Source: Enterovibrio norvegicus FF-33
GTDB lineage: Bacteria; Pseudomonadota; Gammaproteobacteria; Enterobacterales; Vibrionaceae
Direction: 5' to 3'
NCBI RefSeq assembly: GCF_000286835.2
Contig: NZ_AJYD02000038.1
Location: forward strand, 2,015,004-2,079,003
DNA: 64,000 nucleotides
Part shown: positions 34,818-44,719 of the stretch, in pieces
How positions within the stretch are numbered: the stretch's first letter is position 1
Layout of the letters: each line of letters opens with the position of its first letter
The notes under the pieces: generated by a model
Told to the model about the DNA's origin: nothing
The model's database searches: none
What the model saw: the letters and a program-made list of their open reading frames with translations, nothing else
Made by a program: the position numbers and the translations under genes

Positions 34818-36074
34818 ATGACATTAACACCTCAGGTTCTACCTACCCCTCAAAAAGTGCTGTTTGTCCATTATGGTGATGATTGGATCCGCGGCAGTGA
34901 ACGTTGCTTAATTGACCTCATCACGCACCTCGACAAAACATTGTTCGAGCCAGTGCTTTGGTGTAACAGCGAACGACTCGCCAATGAAGTCCGCCCACTT
35001 GATATCCCGGTTTATGTCAGCAACTTTACGCTGCTGCTCGGTGAACGCGCCCCCAAGTGGGACGTGATCGGTTTCAGCCGATTAGTGAGTCTAGGATTGC
35101 GTATTGTTGACGAACATCAGATCTCTCTGATCCATTCCAACAGCGGCGCGCCTTCCCAGTGGTTAAACTTGGTCTCCCGTGCTCGCAAGCTTCCTCTAGT
35201 GCTGCATTTGCATTCTCGCTATCCGCTAAGAGACCGCATTACTCTCGGACTGCATCATGCCAGCATGGCGGTTGGTGTTAGCCAACCGGTGGTTGACCAA
35301 CTGTTAACCGATGGGGCCGTTCCCGATCGTTGTCAGGTTATTCCTAACGGAATAGACACTGAAGCCTTACTGAAACAACCCGTTGAAGACATTCGACGAT
35401 CGCTGGGTCTTCCTAGCGATGCATTCGTCGCGGTGAGCATTTGCTCACTGATACATCGTAAAGGTGTCGATCTGCTGATTGAAGCTTGTAAGCAACTGCG
35501 TGAACTGCGTCTGCCCGTTCACTTAGTTGTGATTGGCGAAGGTTCAGAGAGAAAAGCGCTCGAAGCACAAATCGCTGAAGCGCATCTCACCGACTATGTG
35601 CATCTCGTGGGTGAAAAACACAACGTGGTTGGCTTGATGCGCGGTGGCGCTGACCTTTGTATTTCAGGTGCTCGCGAAGAAGTATTTGGCTTAACCTTGG
35701 CAGAAGCTGGCTTGGCAAGTCTCCCCGTTATTGCACCGCGCGTCGGCGGCATTCCCAGTGTTATCAGCCATCAAAAAACAGGATTATTGGTTCCAACGGA
35801 GGATGCGCATGCGCTTGCTCAAGCCATCTACCATTTGTTTGTGAACCAAAACCAAAGGTTGCAACTTGGTGTGCAAGGTCATCAACATGTGCTCGCGAAT
35901 TTCACCATTAAGACGCATGCCTCGGCTTTCGAAGCACTCTACAATGGTTTGCTCAACAACCCTGCCATGACTACCAAATGGATGAGTCATTGGCAATTTG
36001 TTCCACCGGTTAAAGCATCATTTGCGTTTGTAAAAAACTACCGCAAGCCGCATCCAGTCGAGGTGGCAGTATGA
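34818..36074 (+). CDS. sypI: SypI-like GT4 glycosyltransferase
   Basis: A 418-residue GT-B glycosyltransferase. GSERCLIDLI near the start binds the acceptor side; IHSNSGAPSQW and the donor domain (SICSLIHRKGVDLLIEAC, GEGSERKALE, EEVFGLTLAE) are typical of GT4. It begins the second syp operon, with a GAGGAAGG site at 34805-34812. The stop overlaps the sypJ start (ATGA), indicating translational coupling. Exact sugar not predictable. Confidence 0.88.
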   Translation: MTLTPQVLPTPQKVLFVHYGDDWIRGSERCLIDLITHLDKTLFEPVLWCNSERLANEVRPLDIPVYVSNFTLLLGERAPKWDVIGFSRLVSLGLRIVDEHQISLIHSNSGAPSQWLNLVSRARKLPLVLHLHSRYPLRDRITLGLHHASMAVGVSQPVVDQLLTDGAVPDRCQVIPNGIDTEALLKQPVEDIRRSLGLPSDAFVAVSICSLIHRKGVDLLIEACKQLRELRLPVHLVVIGEGSERKALEAQIAEAHLTDYVHLVGEKHNVVGLMRGGADLCISGAREEVFGLTLAEAGLASLPVIAPRVGGIPSVISHQKTGLLVPTEDAHALAQAIYHLFVNQNQRLQLGVQGHQHVLANFTIKTHASAFEALYNGLLNNPAMTTKWMSHWQFVPPVKASFAFVKNYRKPHPVEVAV

Positions 36075-37213
36075 GCAAGTTAAAACACATACTGATCCTT
36101 GACCCCATCGCTTTTGCAGGGGGCTCAAAGGTATCCACCAAGCACGTGCTGGCGCAGCTTGAAAATAAAGAAGTTCGCGTGTCTGTGCTGACGGCAGATG
36201 CCAAAAGTTGGCGTCAAACCCAAGCCTACGTTAGACACTTATTCATGCCCGCAAGATTAGAAAGTGCTGAACAAGGATTGGCCTACTTTGCTCGCCACTT
36301 GCTGATCGCCGCACAACTGCTTTGGTTTCGATTGGTTATCGGCACTATCGATACCGCCCTTGCCGCTTCCGGCCCTGGTGTGGATTTAGGGCTGTACCTA
36401 GCCAAACCTTTTTTAAGTTACCGAATCGTGCAAATGGTTCATGGCCCTGTCGCCACCTCCCGTACCATTGGACGATGTCTGATGCGTGCAAACCATGTGT
36501 TTTACCTTGATTCCACCCGTGAATCATTGTGTTCGGCGCTCAAAGCCACAGGCAACACGGACGATGTGTCTGCGTACCCGCACTTTCAAACGTTTAATAA
36601 CGGCTTACCGAAAAGTGCTTGGCCAAGCCCGTGTCAACACGACTATGCCGTCGTCTTCTGGGCAGCATCTCTGTTGAAATGGAAAGGGTTGGACACCTTG
36701 ATACAAGCATTGAGCAGTGTTCCCCCGTCTCAGCGTGCTGAAACACATATTTGTTTTATTCGCCCCGAGCAAACTACGCTTACAGTTAGTGACGCGCCAC
36801 AAAGCGTTAGCAAGGTATTCTGGTATGAAGCGCCCGATGACCTCGATGGTATTCGCGCTCGCGCCAACATTTTCGTGTCCACCAGCACCAAAGAACCCTT
36901 TGGACTTTCCATTCTTGAAGCAATGGCGGCCGGAATGTGCGTGATCATTCCCGAAGACGGCGCCTATTGGGATACCCAATTAACCCACGGTGTGAACTGT
37001 TTGAAATATGCACCGCACGATGTGAACGCGCTGGCTGGCTCACTCATCGATGCACAAAGTGACATGCGAACCCTTCAGTGCATCGGCAAAGCGGCCAATA
37101 TCGTCTCGCAGCAATATCGCGCTGAGTATTGTTTTTCTGATATCTGTGAGGCATTAGTGCCCAACTCAGGATCGCGTTTTTCGTCATTGAGCCGCAATGA
37201 GGTACAAGGATGA
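36071..37213 (+). CDS. sypJ: SypJ-like GT4 glycosyltransferase
   Basis: A 380-residue GT-B protein. The N-terminal AFAGGSKVSTKHVLAQL and donor-domain motifs (WAASLLKWKGLDTLIQAL, KEPFGLSILEAMAAGMCV) fit GT4. It overlaps sypI at its start and sypK at its end by the ATGA arrangement. Divergent from the better-known GT4 members, so only class is given. Confidence 0.87.
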   Translation: MSKLKHILILDPIAFAGGSKVSTKHVLAQLENKEVRVSVLTADAKSWRQTQAYVRHLFMPARLESAEQGLAYFARHLLIAAQLLWFRLVIGTIDTALAASGPGVDLGLYLAKPFLSYRIVQMVHGPVATSRTIGRCLMRANHVFYLDSTRESLCSALKATGNTDDVSAYPHFQTFNNGLPKSAWPSPCQHDYAVVFWAASLLKWKGLDTLIQALSSVPPSQRAETHICFIRPEQTTLTVSDAPQSVSKVFWYEAPDDLDGIRARANIFVSTSTKEPFGLSILEAMAAGMCVIIPEDGAYWDTQLTHGVNCLKYAPHDVNALAGSLIDAQSDMRTLQCIGKAANIVSQQYRAEYCFSDICEALVPNSGSRFSSLSRNEVQG

Positions 37214-38634
37214 AATCGTTGTCGCCCGTCATGAAACAAACCCTGCTCTACGGCAGCAGCATCGCATTGATGAAAGGGATTTCATTGCTGATGTTGCCCT
37301 TTATCACTCACCAACTGCCACAAGCAGAATTTGGACTACTGGAAATTATCAGCAGTATCGCAGCGCTTGGCAGTATCCTTGTGGGTTTAGGGCTTGAAGA
37401 TGCGTTATATCGCTTTGTGGGTGGCAGTAAAACCCAACGCGAACGCATTACCATGGCGGCTCGAATATTCACTCTAACACTGATGGTCTGTGCCGTAATG
37501 ATTCCACTAGGTTGGGTCGGTGCTGCCATGCTCGACAGCTATTTGCCGGGCGGACTGACAACCTATCAATTGCGCTTGGTGTTACTCATGCTGGCATTGG
37601 AAGGCTGCATCGCCGTGCCATTAGGCTGGCTAAGAATGCAAAACCGCGCCGTCGCGTTTTTCTCTGTTGCCGTAGGCCGCGCCTTTTTGCATGCGGGGTT
37701 AACCATAGTGATGCTGCTTAATGGCAGAGGCATTGATGGGGTGCTGGAAGCGGGCGTTATTGCTGCAATAACGCAAGCCGTGATCCTGACCATTGTGCAA
37801 TTAAAAGAAACGGGGTTTTCATTCTCACGCTCGGTAACGGGACAATCGTTAGTTTATAGCATGCCGATTATGGCAAGCGGCATCATGGCTTTTACACTCA
37901 ACGGCCTTGACCGCTGGGTGCTCGCAGACGTGAGTTCATTAGAGGAACTGGCGCAATTTGGTGTGGCCGCCAAGTTTGGTTTGGCCGTGGTGTTATTGCT
38001 TCAACCTTTTGGGATGTGGTGGATGCCTAAACGCTTTGATGTTCTCTACGGCATCGATGGCAGAAAGAAAGCCACACAATTTACTTGCTACGGTTTAGTC
38101 GCGGTGATGTTGATTGCCGTTAGCGTCGCCTTTGTCGCGCCACTCGCCATTACTTGGCTACTGCCAGAAAGCTACATTTTAGCCGCACAATTTATCGCAT
38201 TCTTGGTAGCAGCAGCTTTGTTCAAAGAAATGGCTGAACTGGTCAACCTTGGCAGCTTTGCAGGTGACACCACTTATGCGCAAATGGGGATCAATGCGGT
38301 AGCGGCTGTCGTTGCAATAACAACGCTATGGTGGTGGGGTCACGAATACGGCGTGTTTGGTGTACTGATGGCGTTGGCCTTCACACAGTGTCTGCGCTTT
38401 GTTCTGTTTTTTGTTGTTAGCCAATCGCTATATCACCTGCCTTACCCAATATATTCACTCATCCTACTTGGCATTTTGTGTTTTGGTTGGTTAGCAGTAT
38501 CACATCTCGACTGGTCACCGGTTACCCGAATCATATTGCTCGCGCTGGCACCACTTAGCTTGATGTTGGCAAGCCAAAAACTTGGGTTACTGCCGAAATT
38601 GTCATTCAAACGTTTTGCCGGACAAACCGTATAG
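37210..38634 (+). CDS. sypK: SypK-like oligosaccharide flippase (Wzx/MATE type)
   Basis: A 474-residue integral membrane protein with about 12-14 hydrophobic segments. The N-terminus (LLYGSSIALMKGISLLMLPF) and central FTLNGLDRWVLADVSSLEEL are typical of PST/Wzx flippases (polysaccharide biosynthesis protein family). It should move the lipid-linked repeat across the inner membrane for polymerisation by the Wzy-like protein at 18244. The expected sypL does not follow; the operon ends here at a hairpin. Confidence 0.9.
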   Translation: MKSLSPVMKQTLLYGSSIALMKGISLLMLPFITHQLPQAEFGLLEIISSIAALGSILVGLGLEDALYRFVGGSKTQRERITMAARIFTLTLMVCAVMIPLGWVGAAMLDSYLPGGLTTYQLRLVLLMLALEGCIAVPLGWLRMQNRAVAFFSVAVGRAFLHAGLTIVMLLNGRGIDGVLEAGVIAAITQAVILTIVQLKETGFSFSRSVTGQSLVYSMPIMASGIMAFTLNGLDRWVLADVSSLEELAQFGVAAKFGLAVVLLLQPFGMWWMPKRFDVLYGIDGRKKATQFTCYGLVAVMLIAVSVAFVAPLAITWLLPESYILAAQFIAFLVAAALFKEMAELVNLGSFAGDTTYAQMGINAVAAVVAITTLWWWGHEYGVFGVLMALAFTQCLRFVLFFVVSQSLYHLPYPIYSLILLGILCFGWLAVSHLDWSPVTRIILLALAPLSLMLASQKLGLLPKLSFKRFAGQTV

Positions 38635-38668
38635 GCGCATTCGACAACGAGATGTGCCTAGCACTCAC

Positions 38669-38706
38669 AACGGCTGACTGCAATCATCGCAGTCAGCGGT
38701 TTCTTT
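38669..38706 (+). terminator. terminator of sypIJK
   Basis: GCTGACTGC, loop AATCATC, GCAGTCAGC and then GGTTTCTTT. The stem is nine pairs and the T content is moderate. Confidence 0.7.
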
Positions 38707-38729
38707 AACGCGTGCTTTTGTCTATTTGA

Positions 38730-38744
38730 ATGTCAAAATGAAAA
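38730..38744. promoter_or_regulatory. candidate SypG enhancer site upstream of sypM
   Basis: ATGTCA-AAA-TGAAAA, 62 bases before the -24 element at 38806, the same spacing as at sypA. Confidence 0.55.
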
Positions 38745-38805
38745 ACGTGCCCCCCGCCCTTATCGAATACCCCCTATCTCTCTGATAAGTAGAAATAAAA
38801 TAAGT

Positions 38806-38821
38806 TGGCTCGCTTCGTGCT
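38806..38821 (+). promoter_or_regulatory. sigma-54 promoter of sypMNO
   Basis: TGGCTC-N5-GTGCT with GG and GC ten bases apart; the -12 box has one mismatch. It lies 51 bases before the sypM start. Confidence 0.7.
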
Positions 38822-38871
38822 TTATCACTTGTTAGACGGTCACTGGTACCGGAATAGCAAGGAGAAAGGCG

Positions 38872-39594
38872 ATGAACATACAAGCGACGCGACATTGGTT
38901 AAAGCACAGCCCCAGCCCTGTGGCTCGCGGCCTATTTCGTACCCTAAAAGCCTGCCTCCACATGAGCATTCCCGCGCCAAAACTGATTGTTGTTCCGCTG
39001 TATCAGCTAACCCGATTAACTCAAGGGCTATGGGAAAACATGACACGCACAATATGGTGGACGCCCGTGTTTAAAGGTCGCCTGCATCACGTAGGCAAAA
39101 ACTTTTATCTCTATGGCGGCATGCCGTTAGTCAGTGGCCCTCTTTCCATTTCCATGGGTGATGATTGTCGCGTCTCCGGACAGACCACGTTTTCAGGTCG
39201 CACCTGCAGCAACGAACAACCACAGCTGTTAATTGGCGATAACATCGATATCGGCTGGCAGACCACCATTGCAGTCGGCCGAAAAGTGGTAATCGGTGAC
39301 AACGTTCGCATTGCAGGACGGGCGTTTCTTGCGGGCTATCCCGGCCACCCGATCAACGCACAAGATCGCGCTGCTGGTCTGCCAGAATTAGACAGCCAAG
39401 TCGGCGATATCATTCTTGAACCCGATGTATGGCTCGCCACCGGCGTGTCTGTCATGGCAGGCGTCACCATCGGACATGGCACCATTGTCGCAGCAGGCAG
39501 TGTCGTCACGTCTGATCTTCCCCCAAACGTCGTTGCTGGCGGTATCCCGGCTAAAGTGCTTCGCAATCTCACTGTCGAGGAGATGACCCAATGA
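38872..39594 (+). CDS. sypM: SypM-like left-handed beta-helix acetyltransferase
   Basis: A 240-residue hexapeptide-repeat acyltransferase. Repeats run through residues 85-225, for example IGDNIDIGWQTTIAVG and VWLATGVSVMAGVTIG, ending in the conserved IVAAGSVVTSDLPPNVVAGG. The catalytic histidine is probably in the GHPINAQD region. It is likely to O- or N-acetylate a sugar of the polymer. ATG 38872 with AAGGAG at 38860; the stop overlaps sypN. Confidence 0.88.
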   Translation: MNIQATRHWLKHSPSPVARGLFRTLKACLHMSIPAPKLIVVPLYQLTRLTQGLWENMTRTIWWTPVFKGRLHHVGKNFYLYGGMPLVSGPLSISMGDDCRVSGQTTFSGRTCSNEQPQLLIGDNIDIGWQTTIAVGRKVVIGDNVRIAGRAFLAGYPGHPINAQDRAAGLPELDSQVGDIILEPDVWLATGVSVMAGVTIGHGTIVAAGSVVTSDLPPNVVAGGIPAKVLRNLTVEEMTQ

Positions 39595-40718
39595 AACGCG
39601 ACCTGATTGTTTTTGGCGAAGACTGGGGCGGTTTACCCTCCAGTACACAACATTTGATCCGCCGCCTGTCACAAGATCGCAAAATTGTTTGGGTCAATTC
39701 CATTGGCTTACGTCGCCCAACATTGACGGTTAATGATTGCAAACGTGCCTGGCAGAAACTCACAACCCGCTCAGTCAGCAACAAGGGAGCATCAAAAACC
39801 TGTGCGACGCCGCAGAGCCTCACCGTTGTGAACCCTTCTACGTTGCCTGCACCACGCACGATGCTGGGACGCAAACTGGCGGCGGGTATGCTGCGCAATC
39901 AGCTTGCACCCATCATTGCGCAAGCAAATCTGCACAATCCTATCTTGTGGACGTCACTTCCTACCGCTGTTGACGTTTCCGACCAACTCGGTACTTCGTC
40001 ATTGGTGTATTACTGCGGTGATGATTTTTCTTCATTGGCAGGGGTTGATCACCACACCGTGGCTCAACGCGAACAGGAGTTGGTAGAAAAAGCCGATCTT
40101 ATCCTGACCGCGAGTGAAACGCTCTTCACGCGCTTTTCTGATAAATGCACTCGCTTACTGCCACACGGTGTCGACTATTCCCTATTTTCTACCCCTTGTC
40201 CTCGCGCCGAAGATTTACCGAATAATGGCCGTCCTATTGCGGGTTTTTATGGCTCATTATCAGAATGGCTCGACTACAAGATGCTCGCAAAAACCATCAC
40301 GCTTCTTCCCGATTGGGATTTCGTATTTATCGGCAAACCTTGCGAGGCCGCATTGGCGCTCAAGCAACACGACAATGTCACCCTACTCGGCCCTAAATCT
40401 CACCATGAGCTACCTGGCTACAGTCAGCATTGGTCAGCCAGTCTGCTACCTTTTACTAATAACGACCAAATCAAAGCATGTAATCCACTGAAGCTTCGAG
40501 AATATCTCGCTGCGGGAAGGCCTGTCATCAGCACGCCCTTTCCTGCAGTGAATGAATATCGCACCTTTGTCTCAGTGGTACAGAACGCCGAAGAAATGGC
40601 CAAAGCGCTTCGTAATGCGGCCGAGCAAGAACCCAATGCTCACCAGCAAACTGCGGTTAGCGCGCACACTTGGGATGCGCGGGCTGAAAAGCTTGCCACA
40701 TGGTTGGATGCTTTATGA
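39591..40718 (+). CDS. sypN: SypN-like glycosyltransferase
   Basis: A 375-residue GT-B glycosyltransferase. It starts MKRDLIVFGEDWGGLPSST and has the donor-half motifs GFYGSLSEWLDYKMLA, DWDFVFIGKP and LKLREYLAAGRPVIS. The E-x7-E pattern is not exact. This resembles the GT4-related UDP-galactopyranose/mannosyl-transferase-like group found in exopolysaccharide clusters. Overlaps both neighbours by four bases (ATGA). Confidence 0.86.
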   Translation: MKRDLIVFGEDWGGLPSSTQHLIRRLSQDRKIVWVNSIGLRRPTLTVNDCKRAWQKLTTRSVSNKGASKTCATPQSLTVVNPSTLPAPRTMLGRKLAAGMLRNQLAPIIAQANLHNPILWTSLPTAVDVSDQLGTSSLVYYCGDDFSSLAGVDHHTVAQREQELVEKADLILTASETLFTRFSDKCTRLLPHGVDYSLFSTPCPRAEDLPNNGRPIAGFYGSLSEWLDYKMLAKTITLLPDWDFVFIGKPCEAALALKQHDNVTLLGPKSHHELPGYSQHWSASLLPFTNNDQIKACNPLKLREYLAAGRPVISTPFPAVNEYRTFVSVVQNAEEMAKALRNAAEQEPNAHQQTAVSAHTWDARAEKLATWLDAL

Positions 40719-42220
40719 ATACGTTAACGTATAAGTTGCTCATTTTGCTTGATGGTGCATGGCGTCGTCGCTATGTGATCATCATGCCCATCATCATCTT
40801 TCCGTTAATGGGCACGGCCATTGGCATGCTAACGCCTAAGAAATACAACTCACACACCACCATGCTGATCCAAGAAACGTCTAAGATGAACCCCTTTCTC
40901 GAAGACTTGTCCGTTTCTTCACAGATGAAAGAGCGCTTCAGTGGCTTGCAAACTCTGCTTCACAGTCGCCATATCTTGGGTAAAGTGGCGCTGGAACGCG
41001 GGTTAATTGAAGAAGATTCCTCTCCCGTAAAAATAGACGAAACCATTGCCCAGCTCTCTGGCGGCCTCAACATGTCGACCATAGGCAAAGACGTGATCCG
41101 CATTGAGTTCCGCTCTAATACCCCCGAAGGGATGAAAGAGACGTTGCAGATTGTTAGCGACCATGTCATCGAAGAATTGCTGGCACCTGAGCGCTCGTCG
41201 ATGAAAGACTCCAGCGACTTTCTTTCCGAACACATCGATTTTCGCCGCATAGAACTCGATAAAGCAGAAGCCGCATTGTCAGATTTTCGCAGTAAACATG
41301 CTGATGGTCTGCCTGAGTTACAGCTCGCCAATTACGCGCGTATCGAGACACTGAAACAACGATTGTCTGAGAAGGAAGCCGAGATGGCGGGTGCGAAAAG
41401 AAGTCTAGGCGGGCTTGATCATCAGCTTTCCAGCACCAACCCCGTTGTGGGTCGCATTGAAGATCAAATCGTGAAGCATCGCAGTGAACTTGCCATGTTC
41501 AAATCACGCTATACCGATCAACACAGCTTGGTGCAGGGGGCGTTGAGGACGTTACGTCGTTTAGAAGAGCAACGCACTCAGCTTCTAGCTTCCAACCAAC
41601 AGCCCGTTGATACCGACAAACTGTGGGACATGGCCAGCAGCGCAGCCATTAATTCAAGTACCGAATCTCAGCCTCTGTTGATTTCACAACTAGAGAATCT
41701 TCAACTGGCGCGAAGCAAAGTCGAAACACTCGATGAAGAAACCGTCAGCTTGCGCAAGATGATCCTCACACTGGAAAACAAAACCAGCCAATCTGGCGAA
41801 AAAGAGCAGAAGATCCGTAAGCTTGAACGCGACCTTGACGTGAAACGTCAGCTATTCCAAGAATTACTAGAACGTCACGAAATGGCGCGCCTGACCAGCT
41901 CCCTCGGTGTGTTCGAGCAAGACAAGCGCATCAAAATCATCGATCGCCCTTATTCGCCGGGCATACCCAGCAACCTTCCTTTGATTATTTTTACGATTGC
42001 AGGATTGATTGGCGGCTTTTTCCTCGGTTGCGGCATGGCCGTTCTCCTTGAGCTGACCGATACCACTATTCGCCGTATTTCAACCTTGGAAGCCATCACA
42101 GGTACTCCCGTTCTGACCCGTGTTCCTAAAATGACCTCAGAGTTTCCTCCTCTTCCTTCAGGGCCTAGCGCACCACCTAACGGCGGTAACGGCGGCGGAA
42201 GAATCATTGACGTGAATTAA
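40715..42220 (+). CDS. sypO: SypO-like chain-length determinant (Wzz/PCP family)
   Basis: A 501-residue polysaccharide co-polymerase. A transmembrane helix near residues 24-45 (IIMPIIIFPLMGTAIG), a Wzz domain, long coiled coils at about 170-400 in the periplasm, and a second helix near 425-447 (LIIFTIAGLIGGFFLGCGM). It has no kinase domain of its own; SypD is the separate P-loop partner. The C-terminus is Pro/Gly-rich (PSGPSAPPNGGNGGG). The ATG at 40715 overlaps the sypN stop; the frame upstream of it is part of sypN. Confidence 0.9.
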   Translation: MNTLTYKLLILLDGAWRRRYVIIMPIIIFPLMGTAIGMLTPKKYNSHTTMLIQETSKMNPFLEDLSVSSQMKERFSGLQTLLHSRHILGKVALERGLIEEDSSPVKIDETIAQLSGGLNMSTIGKDVIRIEFRSNTPEGMKETLQIVSDHVIEELLAPERSSMKDSSDFLSEHIDFRRIELDKAEAALSDFRSKHADGLPELQLANYARIETLKQRLSEKEAEMAGAKRSLGGLDHQLSSTNPVVGRIEDQIVKHRSELAMFKSRYTDQHSLVQGALRTLRRLEEQRTQLLASNQQPVDTDKLWDMASSAAINSSTESQPLLISQLENLQLARSKVETLDEETVSLRKMILTLENKTSQSGEKEQKIRKLERDLDVKRQLFQELLERHEMARLTSSLGVFEQDKRIKIIDRPYSPGIPSNLPLIIFTIAGLIGGFFLGCGMAVLLELTDTTIRRISTLEAITGTPVLTRVPKMTSEFPPLPSGPSAPPNGGNGGGRIIDVN

Positions 42221-42260
42221 TTGAGATTGGATTGAGGTTGAAGTTGAAGAGGATAAATTC

Positions 42261-44621
42261 ATGAAACATTGGCTACTGTCGCTAACACTGATGCTTTGCA
42301 CGCCAGCACTTGCCGATTTAAGACTCGATAAAACCGAGTTAATCGACATATCGCAAACCAGCATGTTGTTGATCTCCGGGAATAACCTGACCGCTTCCGA
42401 TGTCATTATCGTCATACGTGCAGATGACACCAAGAACCCTGGATACTCAGATCGCGCCAACATCGAGCGTGTGATCCCACAAGGTAGTTTTGAATTGCAG
42501 ATCCCGTTTGCCAGCTTGCGTACCCCCAGCGGCCGCCAATTGGATCTCAACAAACTGCAGCAAATCATCGTATTTTCTGGCAACAGTGAGCGCGGTTTCG
42601 CTCTGTCCAATGCACGAATTGAAACACCAAAACCACTTGGGGAGAATGTGTATGCGTGGGACCTTGGCCCAGTAGGCAGCGCAATATGGCCGGGCTTTCA
42701 ACCACTCACCATCAAGTCAGGGTTGTTGACGGGACCGGGGCTCAACGCCATTGATCGAGGTGCCCGCGCACAAGCTGCTGATGCCCTGACCATTGATGGT
42801 ATACGTGGTATCGAATCCGCAGCACTCCCTCTGCCCGCAGGAAATTGGCAAATCACCCTTTGGCTTCGCGATGCCGGCGAGTGGGAATACCTTCCCCATC
42901 CACTTCAGCGCAAGATTACTGCCAACGGCGAGCCTGTATTCACTCAAAACATGTCACCGACTGAATGGATTGAAAACGTCTACCTTGGCCGGCGCAATGT
43001 AGATATTTCGCCCAATAGCAGCAGTTGGACACATTATGGCGAACGTAAAAGTGACCGTGTCACTTTCAACGTTTCCAGTGATGGCAATCCCGTGATCTTG
43101 CGGTTAAGTGGCAAAACAACCGATGCCCAGTTTATGAGTGGCATTCTGGCTGTCCCACAGAGTAACCCGCTGATTTTGGACATGCTCACACGCCAACGCA
43201 AAGTATGGTGGGAGAAGAATTGGCCCATCGCAAATTGGAAGAAATGGCCAACCGGACAACCTCGCCTACAAACCAATACCACAGAAACCAACGTCGCACC
43301 GGGTACATCTGCTGTGCTTCAATTTGCGTTTGAACAAGGCAATATTCCCGGCGCACCCATGGTGATGCTGCGCCAACCCGAGTTGAATGGTGTTTCCATT
43401 CCCGCCAATTGGCACTGGAGTCAGTGGCAATTAACGCGGACGCATCTCTCTTCAACACTGTTAGAGGCAAATGATGACTTTTTACGTTATGGCTTAATGC
43501 CAGAAAACGAGGGCGTTGCAATGCCGCGCCGCATGGTTATTCGTGTCGATGTACCCACCGCAACACCACCCGGTATTTATCACGGAGAACTGTTTGTGAT
43601 GATGCAAGGTAAAAGCCTAAAGGCACCGTTTTCCATTAACGTGGTCAATGCGTCTTTGCCTGATATGACCAAACCTGTTGGTATTTATCTTGAACCGTCG
43701 GTGCACTTTGGATGGTTTAAGGAGCTCGCCGCCATAAGCCATCAAGCCACGTTGTGTGATCTCACCTTTTTGAGAACATTGGGACTCACGGGGATCTCAC
43801 CGCCTTACCCCACGCCACAAAACACCGAGGCACTTCAAGCGTTCGAGGACATGTCTATCACACTGAATAAAATGGGTTTTCGTGAATCCATGGCCTACAC
43901 ACCCGCGAAACGGCTGACACAATCACTCGGAGCAGGAAATGCAGCCAATGTGGTAGCGAATATTGAACAGCAACACCAACAACGTCTGCAAAGCACGCCG
44001 TATTGGTCAATCGCCGATGAACCGAGCAACCCTGGTAATGTTGATTTATTTAAAGACATGCATCGTCAGTTTTCTATCTTTGCCCCGTCCGCAAAATTAG
44101 CCGGACATTTAAACCATGACAAAGACAGAGAATACCTCTCCATGTTCGATTTGATTTTGATAAACGACGGCTATGGCGTGGACAAAAACGAAATACAGCA
44201 AGCGCAACGGGATGAACGCAAGGTGTGGTTGTATAACTTACCCAACCCACGTGCTGCCGCAGGCTTCTACCTTTGGCAGTCGGACGCTGACGGCTTTCTC
44301 AAATGGCATGGGCGAATGCCAACCGCCGATCCGTTCGACCCCACTGACGGACGAGAATATGATGTGCAGTTTCTCTACCCATCAAAGGAACCTTGTCCTG
44401 AAGAACCTGATATCAACATCACGCTCTACGACATCATGGAAGGTATTACGGATTATCGCTGGGTGTTATGGCTGCAGAATAAAGCCCAAACGAACCCTGA
44501 CGCCAAACGTCTTCTGACTCAATTGAAACGTGATGTGCCGGATACATGGGAAGCCATGCTAAAAGTCACACCTCAACAAATGGAAACATGGCGCCAACAG
44601 ATTATTCAACTCGCTCAGTGA
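42261..44621 (+). CDS. DUF4091-like exported protein inserted in the syp locus
   Basis: A 786-residue protein with a Sec signal peptide (MKHWLLSLTLMLCTPALA) and no transmembrane anchor. The N-terminal half is beta-rich, with a jelly-roll-like segment near 130-290. The C-terminal half (about 480-780) resembles DUF4091/glycoside-hydrolase-like (beta/alpha) barrels; the strand ending PYWSIADEPSNPG has the acidic DEP often found at active sites, and WLYNLPNPRAAAGFYLWQSD is similar to the barrel's C-terminal strands. It is probably periplasmic or secreted and acts on or binds polysaccharide. I do not recall it in the A. fischeri syp cluster. It follows sypO by 40 bases without a terminator, so it belongs to the sypM operon. 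Confidence 0.65.
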   Translation: MKHWLLSLTLMLCTPALADLRLDKTELIDISQTSMLLISGNNLTASDVIIVIRADDTKNPGYSDRANIERVIPQGSFELQIPFASLRTPSGRQLDLNKLQQIIVFSGNSERGFALSNARIETPKPLGENVYAWDLGPVGSAIWPGFQPLTIKSGLLTGPGLNAIDRGARAQAADALTIDGIRGIESAALPLPAGNWQITLWLRDAGEWEYLPHPLQRKITANGEPVFTQNMSPTEWIENVYLGRRNVDISPNSSSWTHYGERKSDRVTFNVSSDGNPVILRLSGKTTDAQFMSGILAVPQSNPLILDMLTRQRKVWWEKNWPIANWKKWPTGQPRLQTNTTETNVAPGTSAVLQFAFEQGNIPGAPMVMLRQPELNGVSIPANWHWSQWQLTRTHLSSTLLEANDDFLRYGLMPENEGVAMPRRMVIRVDVPTATPPGIYHGELFVMMQGKSLKAPFSINVVNASLPDMTKPVGIYLEPSVHFGWFKELAAISHQATLCDLTFLRTLGLTGISPPYPTPQNTEALQAFEDMSITLNKMGFRESMAYTPAKRLTQSLGAGNAANVVANIEQQHQQRLQSTPYWSIADEPSNPGNVDLFKDMHRQFSIFAPSAKLAGHLNHDKDREYLSMFDLILINDGYGVDKNEIQQAQRDERKVWLYNLPNPRAAAGFYLWQSDADGFLKWHGRMPTADPFDPTDGREYDVQFLYPSKEPCPEEPDINITLYDIMEGITDYRWVLWLQNKAQTNPDAKRLLTQLKRDVPDTWEAMLKVTPQQMETWRQQIIQLAQ

Positions 44622-44633
44622 CAGTCAAGGCGA

Positions 44634-44648
44634 CTCTCAGAATGAGAA
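44634..44648. promoter_or_regulatory. candidate SypG enhancer site upstream of sypP
   Basis: CTCTCA-GAA-TGAGAA, an almost perfect dyad sharing 12 contiguous bases with the sypA site. It is 72 bases before the -24 element. Confidence 0.65.
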
Positions 44649-44652
44649 AACA

Positions 44653-44690
44653 CTAAGCCGGAGAATTTTTTTCCGGCTTAGTTCTTTTTT
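44653..44690 (+). terminator. intrinsic terminator of the sypMNO-DUF4091 operon
   Basis: CTAAGCCGGA (44653-44662), loop, TCCGGCTTAG (44672-44681) and TTCTTTTTT. Strong stem and T run. It lies between the enhancer dyad and the sypP promoter. Confidence 0.92.
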
Positions 44691-44719
44691 AATCAACACA
44701 TTATACTCACCAAAAAAAG

